Below are positions 24,316 to 36,477 of a DNA stretch of 64,000 nt, piece after piece. Position numbers and translations under genes: made by a program. Where the stretch lies: the NCBI RefSeq assembly GCF_021462225.1, contig NC_061802.1:7769859-7833858 (forward strand). The letters run 5' to 3'. Below the pieces are notes generated by a model, which saw only the letters and a program-made list of their open reading frames with translations, was not told the origin of the DNA and ran no database searches. Within the stretch, counting starts at the first letter, position 1; every line of letters begins with the position of its first letter. The stretch is from Girardinichthys multiradiatus. Lineage: Eukaryota; Chordata; Actinopteri; Cyprinodontiformes; Goodeidae.

Positions 24316-24487
24316 GAAAGAGTCCCTACCTGATGTTTACAAATCGTCATGAAATCCGTCGTATCGACCTGCTGAAAAGTGAATACACGCAGGTGGTTCC
24401 CACCCTGAAGAATGCTGTGGCCCTGGATGTGGACGTGTCCACTAACAAGATGTTCTGGTGTGATCTCTATCATCGCAAAATATACAG
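24316..24487 (+). CDS. lrp8: lrp8 exon: propeller start (blade 1)
   Basis: The exon has 172 bases, the same length as LDLR exon 9, with entry phase 1 and exit phase 2. The acceptor is TTTAG and the donor GTACAT. It reads GKSPYLMFTNRHEIRRIDL, then NAVALDVDVSTNKMFWCDL and ends YHRKIY plus a split Ser codon. FWCD is the first YWTD-type motif. The opening strand FTNRHEIRRIDL is the best single argument for LRP8 over VLDLR (which I recall as FTNRRDIRKIGL). Confidence 0.95.
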
Positions 24488-26004
24488 GTACATGCACACA
24501 CATACACTCACACTCACTGGTGGTTTTTAATATGGGCCCCATGCAGTTGCCTAGGAAGGCATTTGAAGGGGAAACATGGCCCAGCTTGTCTGTTGTAAAG
24601 TGGTATATTACAATTTGAAGACAAAAGGAACAGTAAATGATGTTTTGGTTCTACATGTGGTTCTGTTAGAGAACAGAAAGTGGGGGTCACAGAAGGAGGT
24701 GCGCCATTGAACCGACACTGGTCACAGGGACAAATCACAGCGTGTCTTGGTTATATCTCAACCTCAACAACCAATGTTGCACACAGCTAACCTGCTTTTT
24801 TAATTCAGAATCCTGTCAGAAAAACTATTTTCTTGTTGGTTGTTTCACCATATTCTTTTAGGGCTTTCTAATAGCAATCTCCATGGTTTGTTTCATAGGA
24901 CAGCAGCTTATGTAAAAGATTAATATTGCACAAATTACACCATCCAAGACCTTTTACATTTGTATAACTTCTCTCTCCATACTTCACAATTTCTGTCATA
25001 CCATACCCCATCACCTATCCATCTTGTCTGTTTCAACCTGTCACACCTTCTGGTGTTGAAGCAGACACACCTGGAGGGTTATGTCATCTGTCAGATAGTG
25101 GAAGGTGGAGCTGTTTGTCCTTCCTCACACACATGCACAAACATTCCCAAACAGCTACACATTCTTTGTGTACACAGTTGCTTTTTATGCTGTTGTGTTA
25201 GTTGGATGGTTGGCAGGTAGATGGAGGGGTCTTCTATCATCTCAGTTGAGCCATATGCTTCCTTTAATTTCACTGCCTTAATAATCACCATCATTACTCA
25301 TCTGCATACACACATACACATTCTCCCTCATCAACTCAGTGATACACTCAAGGGCTTGTGACAGAGGAAGGACAAATGAACTCATTCTTTACAGCGGAGT
25401 CTATTTTCAAAGCACTAAATAAACCCATGCATCGTAGCGTCTCTGAAAGGTTTTCAGCTAATGAAGTTGTGCACTTTAACTTTGCTTTGTTCTAGTTTTA
25501 TTTTTAATTTATCATAGGAAGGTGCGAACATCTTCTCTAATACTGAGTTTGCATCCTGAGAAACCCTTCTTGATTTTCTAATTAATCTGGATCGATGTCA
25601 CAGAGAACTTCCTAATTTTATGACAGCTGTGTTGTAGTACAAATTAATTTCTGGAAAATAATACTAGTTCACAGTTAGTTGTTAGGTCTGCAGTTGAAGC
25701 ATTTTAGAATGTGGTATTGAGAGGGTTCCTATGGAGTCTGGAATTCGATTGAAGTATTTTCTAGGTTTGCAAAAGAATGAAAAGTATGGGAAAATATTTT
25801 TATTTACTGAGTTTGTGTCCTAGTCCATTGTCTGAAGGTTTATCCATCTATTCATCCATCTGTCTGTCTATGCGCCTGTCCGATCCAATATCCAACAGTT
25901 TGTCCTTCCTTCCTCCCTTTGGTATTTGCAGGGTCCACATTTTAAGCCTCCAGGTTTTAAAAATATTTGGCAAAAAGATATCCGTTGGTATTCATACTCT
26001 TTAC
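24488..26004. other. Intron, nothing recognised
   Basis: AT-rich intronic sequence with a pyrimidine-rich stretch around 24960-25040. No element is recognised before the Rex3 copy B insertion site. Confidence 0.5.
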
Positions 26005-26015
26005 TTTTGGAATTT

Positions 26016-28556
26016 CGTTCGTTCGTCGTCTTCCGCTTATCCAGGACCGGGTCGCGGGGGCAGCAGACTCAGCAGAGACGCCCAGACGTCCCTCTCTCCA
26101 GACACCTCCTCCAGCTCCTCCAGGGGGAGCCCAAGGCGTTCCCAGGCCAGCTGAGAGACATAGTCCCTCCAGCGTGTCATGGGCCGTCCCCTGGGCCTCC
26201 TCCCGGTGGGACGTGCCTGGAACACCTCCCGAGGAAGGCGTCCAGGAGGCATCCGATATAGATGCCCGAGCCACCTCAACTGGCTCCTCTCAATGTGGAG
26301 GAGCAGCGGCTCTACTCCGAGCTCCTCCCGGATGGCCGAGCTCCTCACCCTATCTCTAAGGGAGTGCCCGGCCACCCTACGGAGGAAGCTCATTTCAGAC
26401 GCTTGTATCCGTGATCTCGTTCTTTCGGTCATGACCCAAAGTTCATGGCCATAGGTGAGGGTAGGAACGTAGACCGACCAGTAAATTGAGAGCTTTGCTT
26501 TTCGGCTCAGCTCTCTCTTCACCACAATGGACCGGCACAGCGCCCCCATTACTGTGGCAGCTGCACCGATCTGTCTGTCGATCTCCCGCTCCATTCTTCC
26601 CTCACTCGTGAACAAGACCCCGAGATACTTAAACTCCTCCACTTGAGGCAGGAACTCCCCTCCAACCTGAAGAGGACAAGCCACCATTTTCCGGTCAAGT
26701 ACCATGGCCTCGGACTTGGAGGAGCTGATCCTCATCCCAGCCGCTTCACACTCGGCTGCGAACCGCCACAGTGCATGCTGTAGGTCTTAGCTAGAGGGGG
26801 CCAGCAGGACCACGTCATCCGCAAAAAGAAGAGACGAAATCCACTGGTCCCCAAACCAGACCCCCTCCGGCCCTTGGCTGCGTCTAGAAATCCTGTCCAT
26901 AAAAGTTATGAACAGGACCGGCGACAAAGGGCAGCCCTGCCGGAGTCCAACATGCACTGGGAACAGGTCCGACTTAGTGCCGGCAATGCGGACCAAACTC
27001 CTGCTCTGCTCGTACAGGGACCGGATGGCCCCTAATAAAGGGCCCCCGATTCCATACTCCTGGAGCACCCCCCACAGGGCATCACGAGGGACACAGTCGA
27101 ATGCCTTCTCCAGGTCCACAAAACACATGTGAACCGGTTGGGCAAACTCCCATGAACCCTCGAGCACCCTGTGGAGGGTATAGAGCTGGTCCAGTGTTCC
27201 ACGGCTGGGACGAAAACCACACTGTTCCTCCTGAAGCCGAGGTTCGACTATCGGTCGGACTCTCCTCTCCAATACCCTGGCGTAAGCCTTACCAGGGAGG
27301 CTGAGGAGTGTGATCCCCCTGTAGTTGGAACACACCCTCCGGTCCCCCTTCTTATAAAGGGGGACCACCACCCCAGTCTGCCAGTCCAGAGGCACTGTCC
27401 CCGACCGCCACGCAATGTTGAAGAGGCGTGTCAACCATGGCAGCCCCACAACATCCAGACACTTGAGGTACTCAGGGCGGATCTCATCCACCCCCGAAGC
27501 CTTGCCACCGCGGAGCTTTTTAACCACCTCGGTGACTTCAGCCTGGGTGATGAAAGAGTCCAACCCCGAGTCCCCAGCCTCTGTTTCCACCACGGAATGC
27601 GTGATGGCAGGATTGAGGAGATCCTCGAAGTACTCCTTCCACCGCCCGATAATGTCCTCAGTCGAGGTCAGCAGTCTCCCGCCCCCACTATAAACAGTGT
27701 TGGCAAAACACTGCTTCCCCCTCCTGAGGCGCCGGACGGTTTGCCAGAATCGCTTTGAGGCCAACCGGTAGTCCTTCTCCATGGCCTCACCAAACTCTTC
27801 CCAGGCCCGAGTTTTTGCCTCTGCCACAGCCCGGGCCGCAGCACGCTTGGCCTCACGGTACCCGTCAGCCGCCTCAGGAGTCCCACAAGCCAACCACAGC
27901 CGATAGGACTCCTTCTTCAGCTTAACTGCATCCCTTACTGCCGGTGTCCACCACCGGGTTCTGGGATTGCCGCCACGACAGGCACCGCAGACCTTACGGC
28001 CGCAGCTATGGGCAGCAGCATCGACAATAGATGCAGAGAACATGGTCCACTCGGACTCTATGTCTCCAACATCCCCCGGGATCTGGTCGAAGCTCTCCCG
28101 GAGGTGGGAGTTGAATACATCCCTGGCCGAGGGCTCCGCCAGGCGTTCCCAGCAGACCCTCACTATGCGCTTGGGCCTGCCGAGTCTGTCCGGCTTTCTC
28201 CTCCTCCAGCGGATCCAACTCACCACCAGGTGATGATCAGTGGACAGCTCAGCCCCTCTCTTCACCCAAGTATCCAAAACATGCGGCCGAAGGTCTGATG
28301 ATACGACAACAAAGTCGATCATTGACCTCCTGCCTAGGGTGTCCTGGTGCCAAGTGCACTGGTGGACACCCTTATGTTTGAACATGGTGTTCGTTATGGA
28401 CAATCCGTGACTAGCACAGAAGTCCAATAACAAAACACCACTCGGATTCAGATCGGGGAGGCCATTCCTCCCGATCACGCCTCTCCAGGTGTCACTGTCG
28501 TTCCCCACGTGGGCGTTGAAGTCCCCCAGCAAAATAATGGAGTCCCCGGGAGGGGA
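26016..28556 (-). mobile_element. Rex3 LINE copy B, 5' truncated, one nonsense codon
   Basis: A perfect 11-base duplication TTTTGGAATTT (26005-26015 and 28557-28567) flanks the copy. The 3' end on the minus strand finishes with a short GAAC tandem tail, usual for RTE-type LINEs. The 5' end starts inside the endonuclease domain at [17 protein letters not shown], so the copy is truncated. From there to the RT C-terminus the frame is continuous except for one stop at about 26787-26789. It is antisense to lrp8. Copies A and C belong to the same family. Confidence 0.93.
26037..28556 (-). pseudogene. Rex3 polyprotein fragment (endonuclease end plus RT)
   Basis: Two frames in the same register (28646-26787 and 26735-26037) are separated only by a TAA where copy C has CAA (context APSS-stop-DLQHAL). 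The order is the endonuclease end ([10 protein letters not shown], catalytic [11 protein letters not shown]), a linker ([17 protein letters not shown]), then RT. RT motifs are [60 protein letters not shown] and [10 protein letters not shown] (FADD at 26814-26825). A C-terminal domain follows (KAKLSIYWSVYVPTLTYGHE). The residues encoded above 28556 are host intron, not element. Endonuclease N-terminal residues are absent, so it cannot be autonomous. Confidence 0.88.
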
Positions 28557-28567
28557 TTTTGGAATTT

Positions 28568-29552
28568 GAGTCTTGAAAAATTGAAAGAAACCATCCATTG
28601 ACATAACTTCATCTGTTATCACCTGTTCAATCAGAGACCTAAACAATTTTGCTTAATGTAGCATAATGACTTATCTAATTGGATTTTGCATCTGTTGAAA
28701 AAACACATGCTTAAAGAATTTAAAGAGAACAAATAGTTTTTAGCAATAGCGTTTAGACCAAAGATAGCTCCTATTTTTCTGGCTTTTGGGATCCATCAGA
28801 GACATTGTAAATCCTAATGGATTGACAAATCTAACATGGCATTATTGTAAATGTACAAAAGGTTTCCTGTAATTAAAAAAATATGTAATCCTTTTTAAAC
28901 ACAGTTATTTTTGCTCAGGATGTTTACAGTTCCAGTGTGTGCCCAGATTTAGTACTTAACCGTACACTAGAATAATATACAATTTGATGTAAAGCATGCA
29001 GCACTGGATTGTAGTGCACACGATCATATGAAGCAGGCAATAAGAGAGTTGCAAATATATATATATATATAAATAAACAAACAGTTTATCTACCTTGCCG
29101 TGCATAATAATATAAGAAACAGTGGTGGATTATATTCGGCTTGAAAACAAAGATTGCATGTGCTACTTCAGGTGCTAATATTAAAATAAGATAAGTCAGA
29201 AATAATCGGAAGCTTCATGGTTTCTATGTTATTATCTTATTTAAAGAAGCTGCTTTTTTATCATATATTAAATTATATTTATCCGGTGGTTTTATTTAGT
29301 TTTTCTGTTTTTTATCTTTTTCTTGTCATAATTCAGGTAGGAAGGTTGAAAAGTAAGAAAACACATTTGTTAATTTGGTAAAAAACAAAAAAATTCTGAC
29401 ACATTTTTTTTCATTTTCCAATAAACTTTTCAACAATACTTTTTTATGTTAATTTTGCAAACAAGCTGCTGTCAAGCTGCTCCTTGTGTTTGTTAAACCT
29501 GCTTGATTCATGCAGGGTCACAGACATTTGATGTCTGTCTCTTGCAGCAGTC
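28568..29552. other. Intron, nothing recognised
   Basis: Very AT-rich intronic sequence with a short (TA)n tract at about 29057-29072. No gene or repeat family was identified. Confidence 0.5.
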
Positions 29553-29559
29553 ATTTGGC

Positions 29560-29750
29560 AGGAGACAGACACACTCTGGACAGGCTGCCAGGCTATTACA
29601 GGGCAGCACCGAAACACACAAGACAAACAGCCATGCATCACAAACTCAGACCTAATTTAGGTCATGGAAAGAACATGCATGCTCCATGCAGAAAGACCCC
29701 GGGGATGGGATTTGAACCCAGGACCGTTTTGTTGCAAAGCAACAGTGCCT
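29560..29750 (-). mobile_element. Degenerate SINE fragment
   Basis: The minus-strand text (CAACAAAACGGTCCTGGGTT, CCATGCAGAAAGACC read on plus, and the CACTCTGGACAGGCTGCC block) corresponds to the head and body of the SINE found at 9396, 17620 and 44401. It is shorter and more diverged than those copies. No duplication was found. Confidence 0.65.
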
Positions 29751-31350
29751 ATATCTGCCCTTTACCTGTGGATTTATGTATTTATATGTTTAGCTGCTTG
29801 TTTTAAAAAGTTCTTATAGGATGTTTTTGATTATCTTAAATATGTCTTTAATTTGTCAAGTAACAAAGAAATGGTAGACATCTGTACGAGGCATAAAGTT
29901 GTATTTCCAATACTTTTTCATCTAAATGCCAGTTTTGAGCATTGTTTGTTTTTGGTTTGGATCAAGCCTAAAGTTTTGGTCGAACAATTTAACGAGTGTC
30001 AAGATTTGTTTTCTTCCGCTGCACTCATGTTGTTACTATAGCAATTTTAACAATTACCCAAATTCACTTTAGTTTATTTATACAGCGCCAATTCACAACA
30101 TGTGCTGTCTCAAGACACTTTACAAACTTCAATCAAATCATACAGATTCCAAGTCCAGTACATACATTCCAACTGATCCTAGTTATCAAACAATGCAGTC
30201 AAATTCGGTTTGATTTTTTTAATTGGTTAAAACGTTTTCTATCTAACTTCTATCAAGAAAAATCTTTCTTCATCACTTATAATCTCCTAGCTTTCAGCAA
30301 AACTTTTCTGTTCTTATTCAAGTGTTTTTACTTAAATGTAAAGTCTATGTATTCTGAAGCATGTGCTAATTCGCCGTCATAGGGACGTGGTTTTCCAGTT
30401 GGTTTTCATAGTGATTAGTATTCTGTGGGTCAATGTCTTGTTAACTTCTCCCAATAATAGAGATGTTGCAAACAATTGTATGGCCAATTAAAGATCCAAT
30501 CTGCTCTGAGTTATTTGCGTAATTTATTGCCAGCTTATTCTGCACCGCAGTGTGTATTGACTCTTTATGCCCTTGCCCTGTTTTTATACAGTGGTGAAGC
30601 TCAAATGTAAATGTCCAAATGGGTTCTATTAGGTTCAGATCTAAAATAGGCCTCCATTGCTTCAATAATTGAAAGGATTTCATCCTTATCGATATTGATT
30701 CTGACTTTACTTTCATTTTAACCCCCGAGGAAGAGACTCTGTTTGGATTTATGTTTAACATACTTTAGCATAAAAGAAAAAAAGTGAAACATTAGATAAT
30801 CCATCGCAGTAACACAGGAGCAGCCAAGAAGCCCCACCACCCGTATACAGAAATGAGTTGGCAAACAGTAATACAGTCAATTAACTAGACAATCTGCTTT
30901 CAGATCCTAGTCTCATCCATCTCCGCCTGATCTTTCGCTCCAATTATCCCACCAGCTTTCTTTTATGGTTAAGATCCCATCCAAAAGTCTCATCCTGGTG
31001 CCTCTTTTGTAATGTTCCCTTGCAGAAACTGAATTTAAATGTGGGCTTTCACAGCTTTTTCATAAGACTGATTTAGACCTGAAAATGTGATGACATCTTA
31101 CCATGTGTCCCAGGTGAAGTAGGTAAACAGTTTTTTTTTGTTTTTTTTCTACTAATAGATGAAGACAAATCTAATCTTCATGTTTGGAGAAGAGCTCACA
31201 CTGAGTTGCTCCTTAATACAGGAGTTTTCTAGGGCACGTTTGTCCAAAGTCCAAAAGTAACAGGCATACAGTGCTTTGTTAAGGCCATAGCCATTGTATT
31301 TTTAGGGTATGTCTCTACCAGCTTTGAACATATAGAGAAAGAAATAATAG
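29751..31350. other. Intron with a short LINE-end relic
   Basis: Mostly featureless. At 30058-30130 the words TTTATTTATACAGCGCCAAT and TCTCAAGACACTTTACAAA match a very common fish LINE 3'-end motif, so a truncated LINE tail is likely there. The minus-strand frame at 30441-30761 shows weak Tc1-like text (LDLNLIEPIWTFTF), suggesting a further decayed Tc1 end. Confidence 0.45.
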
Positions 31351-31351
31351 C

Positions 31352-31690
31352 ACATCACTCCTGTCCTATCCGTTTTAGAATAGATTTTAAACTTCTACTG
31401 TATGTTTTTATAGATCTTAATAGTCTGGCCTCATCTTACTTATCTAATATATTGAGTTTTTTTGTGTATGGTAGATCCGTGAGGTCTTCATCCTAGTTTT
31501 TACTGAACGTTCCAAGGACCAAGTATAAACATTGGGGTGACCAGACGTTCTCTGTAGCGGAACCAGCTCCCTCTGGACCTACGCTCTATCACTCACCTGG
31601 GCCATTTTAAATTCAAACTTAAAACTGTTTTTTTACTCTAAATGGCTTTTAATATCCAGTAGCATGGTGGCATTTTATTCCAGTTTCCTT
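31352..31690 (+). mobile_element. L2-like LINE 3' fragment
   Basis: Broken plus-strand frames read PIRFRIDFKLLLYVF, LASSYLSN and, further on, DQTFSVAEPAPSG. These match in order the RT C-terminal tail typical of L2-type LINEs (FRIDFK...YKALNGLAPSYL...FSVAAPKLWN). It is a 5'-truncated fossil in sense orientation to lrp8. A Tc1-like end (GCATGAATACTTTTACAGGG) lies at about 31915-31945, just before the next exon. Confidence 0.6.
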
Positions 31691-31987
31691 AAACTTTGTC
31701 ACAACTTTTCCTTGGACTCTCTGCTGTGTTTCTTGTTCTTCATAAAGCTCTTTGTTTACTAATGTTTTATAACAAACCTCCAAGGCCTTCACAGAATAGC
31801 TTTATTCGTACAGACATTAAATTACAGAGGACTGTATTTATCTATTAGTTGACTTTTTAAAGGCACATTGGATTTTATTCAGCTTTATCAGAGTACAGGG
31901 GGCTGAGTTTAGGGGCATGAATACTTTTACAGGGCTCTGTATATACTATAAATATGACTTACTCTGTTTTTGTCTTCTGTCCAACAG

Positions 31988-32212
31988 TGCATACATCAAC
32001 AAGGCCAGTGACTCTTCACAGCAGGTGACGTTGGTTGACTCGCTCCATTCGCCGGAAGGCCTGGCTGTGGATTGGGTCCACAAAAACATCTACTGGACAG
32101 ACTCGGGCAACAAGAGCATCTCTGTTGCAACGGGAGATGGCAGGAAGAGGAAAGTTCTAATAGCCACTGAGCTCAGTGAGCCACGGGCTATTGCGGTGGA
32201 TCCACACCAAGG
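31988..32212 (+). CDS. lrp8: lrp8 exon: propeller blades 1-3
   Basis: The exon has 225 bases, entering and leaving in phase 2, with acceptor CCAACAG and donor GTGAGA. It reads [18 protein letters not shown], then [29 protein letters not shown], and ends [13 protein letters not shown]. It contains a canonical YWTD and the LAVDW strand. It is one codon shorter than the 228-base LDLR exon 10. The missing residue falls before LHSPEGL when compared with remembered human LRP8. Confidence 0.95.
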
Positions 32213-32925
32213 GTGAGAGAAAAGTTTTAGTGTTCAGGGAGTTTTGGACAGGAGTTAAGTGGAATAGCCTGAAGGAAAGAGCTTTACTAAACGTCCATAG
32301 CTCTGATTATTCTCTGCTGAGTGTGAACACCAGTTTCATTATGACACCAAAATAAACTTTTTTCATGATGGCTTGAAAAATTTTAACACAACAAAGCAAT
32401 TCTATTTTGAAAGATGAGCCATATGGTGCATTATGCAATGTTGTAATTCTCTGGAACGAGACACTGACCTTTTTCCTTCCTTTTCTACCACTTTCAATTC
32501 ATGTCTGATATATTGAGCTTCTGAAATGAATATTTTCACAGCTCTACAAATTTTGGCAAGCATGAATAAAAGCAAATGGAGCCAGTTTATCAGTAACCAT
32601 TTTAAACACACTTGTTTAAAATTGTTCAAACTTCTGCACCTATACTTTATACTTGTCACTGCAGCCTTTAAGCTCAATTTCTAGCATTAAAAGGGAAATT
32701 TTAATAAATGTTGGATGGATAAGACAGATATATAGTGGATATTAAAGGTCTACATGTGTCTGTTAAAATGCCAGGTTTTTGTGTTTGAAAAAATTTAGAC
32801 CATGATAAATTATTTCAGATTTGTTTTCCATGTTTAATGTGGTATATACCCTGTATTACCCAACTGGAAAGAGGGGTCAGTGTTAGAGGCAAAGTTATTA
32901 GCTAATTTCCCCATATTATTATAAT
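32213..32925. other. Intron, nothing recognised
   Basis: AT-rich intronic DNA between the propeller exon and the hAT MITE. No feature was seen. Confidence 0.5.
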
Positions 32926-32933
32926 AGGAAGAT

Positions 32934-33328
32934 TAGGGCTGAAACAATTAATCAGATTAATTGTGATCAATAATCAATTAATCGTGATTAATCGATTATT
33001 GAAATAATCGTCAACTAATTTAATAATCGAATAATCATTAACTGAAATATGGAGACTCTAAAACTTGCCATTTGCTGATAGAACAACCCACTCAGAGCAG
33101 TAATTAAGCCAAAACTGAACAAAAAATCTATTCTTTTTGCGTTTAGGACAAAAAACCTTCTTCTGTTAATATGCTCGGTCCAGAACTCTTCAAGTGGCAT
33201 AGTTAGCTTGAAATCCAGAAAACAAATCTCCCATGAAGCACCTTTTGCTATCTGATAATTATTCAGTTAATCGAGAAAATGGTGAACAGTTTAATCGTTT
33301 AGCAAAATAATCGTTAGTTTCAGCCCTA
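32934..33328. mobile_element. hAT-type MITE (395 bp)
   Basis: The ends are a perfect inverted repeat TAGGGCTGAAAC and GTTTCAGCCCTA. The flanking 8-base duplication AGGAAGAT (32926-32933 and 33329-33336) is perfect and typical of hAT. The arms are built of ATTAATCG and CGATTA words that can fold into a hairpin. No protein is encoded, so movement would have needed a transposase supplied in trans. Confidence 0.9.
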
Positions 33329-33336
33329 AGGAAGAT

Positions 33337-33749
33337 TCTATTCTTCGAATAGGTGGCCTACAATCTTAGAGAAAATTTGCATTTGATGAAGCAGTTTAGA
33401 TCTTTCAGCAATGGAGAGACGTTTATACCATGTGGTATTATAGTACTGCAAAACACTTCATTATCACTGAGACACAAAACAAAATTACTTCTTTACTCGC
33501 TCCTAAAGGAACTCAATTATCAAAAGAAATATATCTTTTTTTGTCTTTTTGACAGACCAGTTCAATGTGGTTTTTCCAAGACAGCAGGAGGTCAATCAAT
33601 TTCTTGTAATTGAGACACCTTTATTATAGAGACAACCCATTTATAGAACAGAACCTAAAGGATTTCTGCATTATGAATGGTAATGGGAACTTTATGGCAA
33701 TCGGGTAGTGAACCATAAAAAGTTGAAATAACCTGGATCCACAAGTGTT
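33337..33749. other. Intron, nothing recognised
   Basis: AT-rich intronic sequence between two transposon relics. Nothing further was recognised. Confidence 0.45.
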
Positions 33750-34800
33750 CACGATTAATTCTTATTTAATAACCCTTTGGATTCAGTTTGACACATATGA
33801 CATTAGGTATACAAAATCAGATGAATCTGAAATAAAGTTGAACCTGTCTTAGCTGGATTTTCCTGACGTCTGCTCAAATGAATCATTTAACTAAAGACGC
33901 AGTTCTCTGCCAGGTTACAAGGGATCAAAATGATCTCATTGTACAAAGGTGTTAGTCAAAAGAAGGGTACAACAAATCCACAGTAATAAATGGTATAGTA
34001 GAGATACTCATCCATAACTTGAGAATATGAAGAACCATAGTGAAATTATGAAAACTGGGAGTTTTCCATAACGGATAAAAAAACACAGAAACTGCTCAGG
34101 CTGTCAAGAGCCTAACAGCAAGACTGAAGGAACTGCAGAAACATATGATTGGTTTTGGTTGTGGTGTACCTGTGACAACAATCTCCTATAGTCTCCATAT
34201 TTCTGGGAAAAAAAATGTTTTTCTTCCAATGAAAACAGAGGACCAGCTTAAATCTCCTAAGATTTTGTGGGACAATGTCTTTGGTCTGATACAATTAAAC
34301 TTTGGTAATTTTGGCCACAATTCCAAAAGGTACATTTTGCACAAAAGTAACACAGCAAATTGCCAAAGGAACACTGTACCCTCAGTGAAATGTGTCTGTA
34401 GTAGCAACGTGGTCTGGGGTTACTTTAATTCAGATGTTATTGCGGTCCTAGTTAAGGTAGATGAAATCATGAACTATATTTCTGATCCAAGACATTCAGG
34501 TGTTTTCTACAAATCTAAAGATAAGGAAGGATATTACTTTGCATCCAAGTACACATCTAAATCAACAAAAGAATGACTTCAACAGAACAAAATTAAAGTT
34601 TTGAATGGCCTAGCCAGACTCCAGAGTTATTATCAAAATATCTGCTGATTTACATTAAGAGGGCAGTGGACAATAGATCTTTAAACAATCCAATAGATTT
34701 TGAGAACGTTTGCAAATATTACCAAAACAGGATCTCATATACTGCCAGACCAAAGAAGATAAAGTTGAAATTTAAAAGGTGTTCCAACTGGATGTTACTT
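33750..34800 (+). mobile_element. Degenerate Tc1-like transposon, plus strand
   Basis: The frame at 34145-34576 reads FGHNSKRYILHKSNTANCQR followed by decayed [12 protein letters not shown] text and ALVKVDEIMN. These match the block after the first catalytic Asp in Tc1 transposases. The residues before it (ILWDNVFGLIQLNF) have lost the DE pair of the WSDETK motif. Further decayed text continues to about 34800. The ends are not defined and the copy is old. Confidence 0.65.
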
Positions 34801-34896
34801 TAACAGAGTACACATTATAAAACCAAGTTGTAGGTCCTTTTTATGTTTTATATTTTTCCCTCCAAATGACTTTACCAGCGATGTATAGCATAATTG

Positions 34897-34950
34897 GGAT
34901 GGATGGATGGATTGATGGATGGATTGATGGATTGATGGATGGATGGATGG
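34897..34950. repeat. (GATG)n microsatellite
   Basis: An imperfect run of GGAT/GGATT tetranucleotide units. It is simple sequence, perhaps the tail of an RTE-type retroelement, but no such body lies beside it. Confidence 0.85.
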
Positions 34951-35327
34951 AAATACAGACAGATAGACATATAACATACATTGATATAAAAGACAAGTTT
35001 AGGAAATGTAGGCGTACTGTTGCTTGTAAGATGTACACTCACTATACCATAAAAATACTAATAAAAACCAGAAAAAGAAAAAAGAAATACATATGAAATA
35101 AAGAATTTACAAACTCCTCCTATTTTTATTACAATAACATATGACCTGAGAATTGTGCATTAATTGTTGCTATAACAAAATCAACAAGATACAAGACCTC
35201 CCTCTTTAATTTGACTCTGACATTACACATTTAGAACGATCCCCAGCTTGTTTCATTTTGCTTGTTTAATTTTTAGTCATTGCATTTGCATCATTTATAT
35301 TTACCTTGGCAACGTATTTTGTCACAG
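34951..35327. other. Intron, nothing recognised
   Basis: AT-rich intronic sequence ending in the acceptor GTCACAG of the next exon. Confidence 0.5.
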
Positions 35328-35446
35328 TTTCATGTACTGGTCCGACTGGGGAGATCAGGCCAAAATAGAGAAAGCTGGGATGAATGGAGTGGACCGTCAA
35401 ATTCTGGTGTCTGACCACATTGAGTGGCCCAATGGAATCACTCTGG
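35328..35446 (+). CDS. lrp8: lrp8 exon: propeller blade with YWSD
   Basis: The exon has 119 bases, equal to LDLR exon 11, with entry phase 2 and exit phase 1. It reads [20 protein letters not shown], then VDRQILVSD and IEWPNGITL plus a split Asp. YWSDWG and WPNGITLD are invariant parts of the propeller in LDLR, VLDLR and LRP8. The donor is GTAAGA. Confidence 0.96.
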
Positions 35447-36477
35447 GTAAGAAAACAGGCTCATTCTTTCCTTTCAGATAAACCAAGGAGCCCTGAAAAC
35501 ACAAACACAACAGTCGGCTGAATGCAGAGAAACAAGCATGTAGACTTCAGATAGGTGAATAGTGTAAAAGGTGCTCTGACCCAAATAGCTCCCGTAGTTA
35601 TTTCTCAGTCTCTATCTTTCTCTCATCAATCAAGCCAGAGAGCGGTCTCTGATTTAATAAGCCCGACACTCTGAGCTGTCAGCACCTACCATCATCCTTT
35701 ACAACTCCCTTGGCAGCAACAGCAAATTTCTCTCAGCTGCCCTTGCCTGAGGAGAAATAAAAGCACGCACTCACCTCGATCAGTGGAATTGTGATGCTGC
35801 TGGTACATTCATGAAAAAAAAATTATTTTTAGATGAAGGCAAATGAGAGAGCCGACCCAGGCTGCATTAGTTTCCCGGGGGGAATAGGCGGATTATTTCA
35901 CCTTGGTCATTTATTCCAAGTGACTGAGTCAGAAAAACTCAATTTTTGTTGTTACTGCTTAGCAGTAAAAAAGGTGAAATTTCTCTTCAGTTTTTGACTT
36001 TCTCTGACAGCCTCTTCAGGCATGTGACCCTTGCTTTTATTGAAAGTATATTTCAGATTTATATAGTCTGTGAACTGTCAAATTAACCACAGCATCACTT
36101 TAATGCCAATAGTGAAGCAAAGGAGGCCTTCTGTGATTGTGTTCAGGATCGTTACTTGGAGAATAACTGAAACCTAGAAGACCAAAGTGTTCTTTTAAAA
36201 AAGGTTCACCTGGACTAATGAATTTGCTCAAGGGCATGGCCCTTCCCCAGCTGTGATATTACAATCACATCTTTGTTTTCTCAGCACCGTGCCTCAGCTG
36301 TCATGTCAGAGAAGATTGATGGTGTAGCTACTGGGCCATTACATTTATATACCTCTCACCCTGCACCTTTCTCTGCTGAGTGACCTTTTTCTCCCTCTTT
36401 CTCCATTCACCTTCTACTTTTCTTCCTCTCCAATTTGGTTTTGCTCTTTTTTTCATCTCTTGTCTACATCTTGTCAG
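35447..36477. other. Intron, nothing recognised
   Basis: The shortest intron (1031 bases), ending in a long pyrimidine-rich tract (36380-36477) and the acceptor TTGTCAG. Open frames over the next exon in other registers are shadows. Confidence 0.6.

Noticed and set aside
28557..28646. N-terminal extension of the Rex3 copy B frame ([17 protein letters not shown]...)
   Set aside because: The duplication TTTTGGAATTT places the element's end at 28556, so these residues are host intron read by chance.
34145..34576. A 143-codon plus-strand gene
   Set aside because: Its text is decayed Tc1 transposase (FGHNSKRY, KSNTA, ALVKVD) with the catalytic DE lost. It has no splice or promoter context.
34897..34950. 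A CRISPR-like or minisatellite array
   Set aside because: The units are simple GATG/GATTG tetranucleotides without spacers. It is an ordinary microsatellite.
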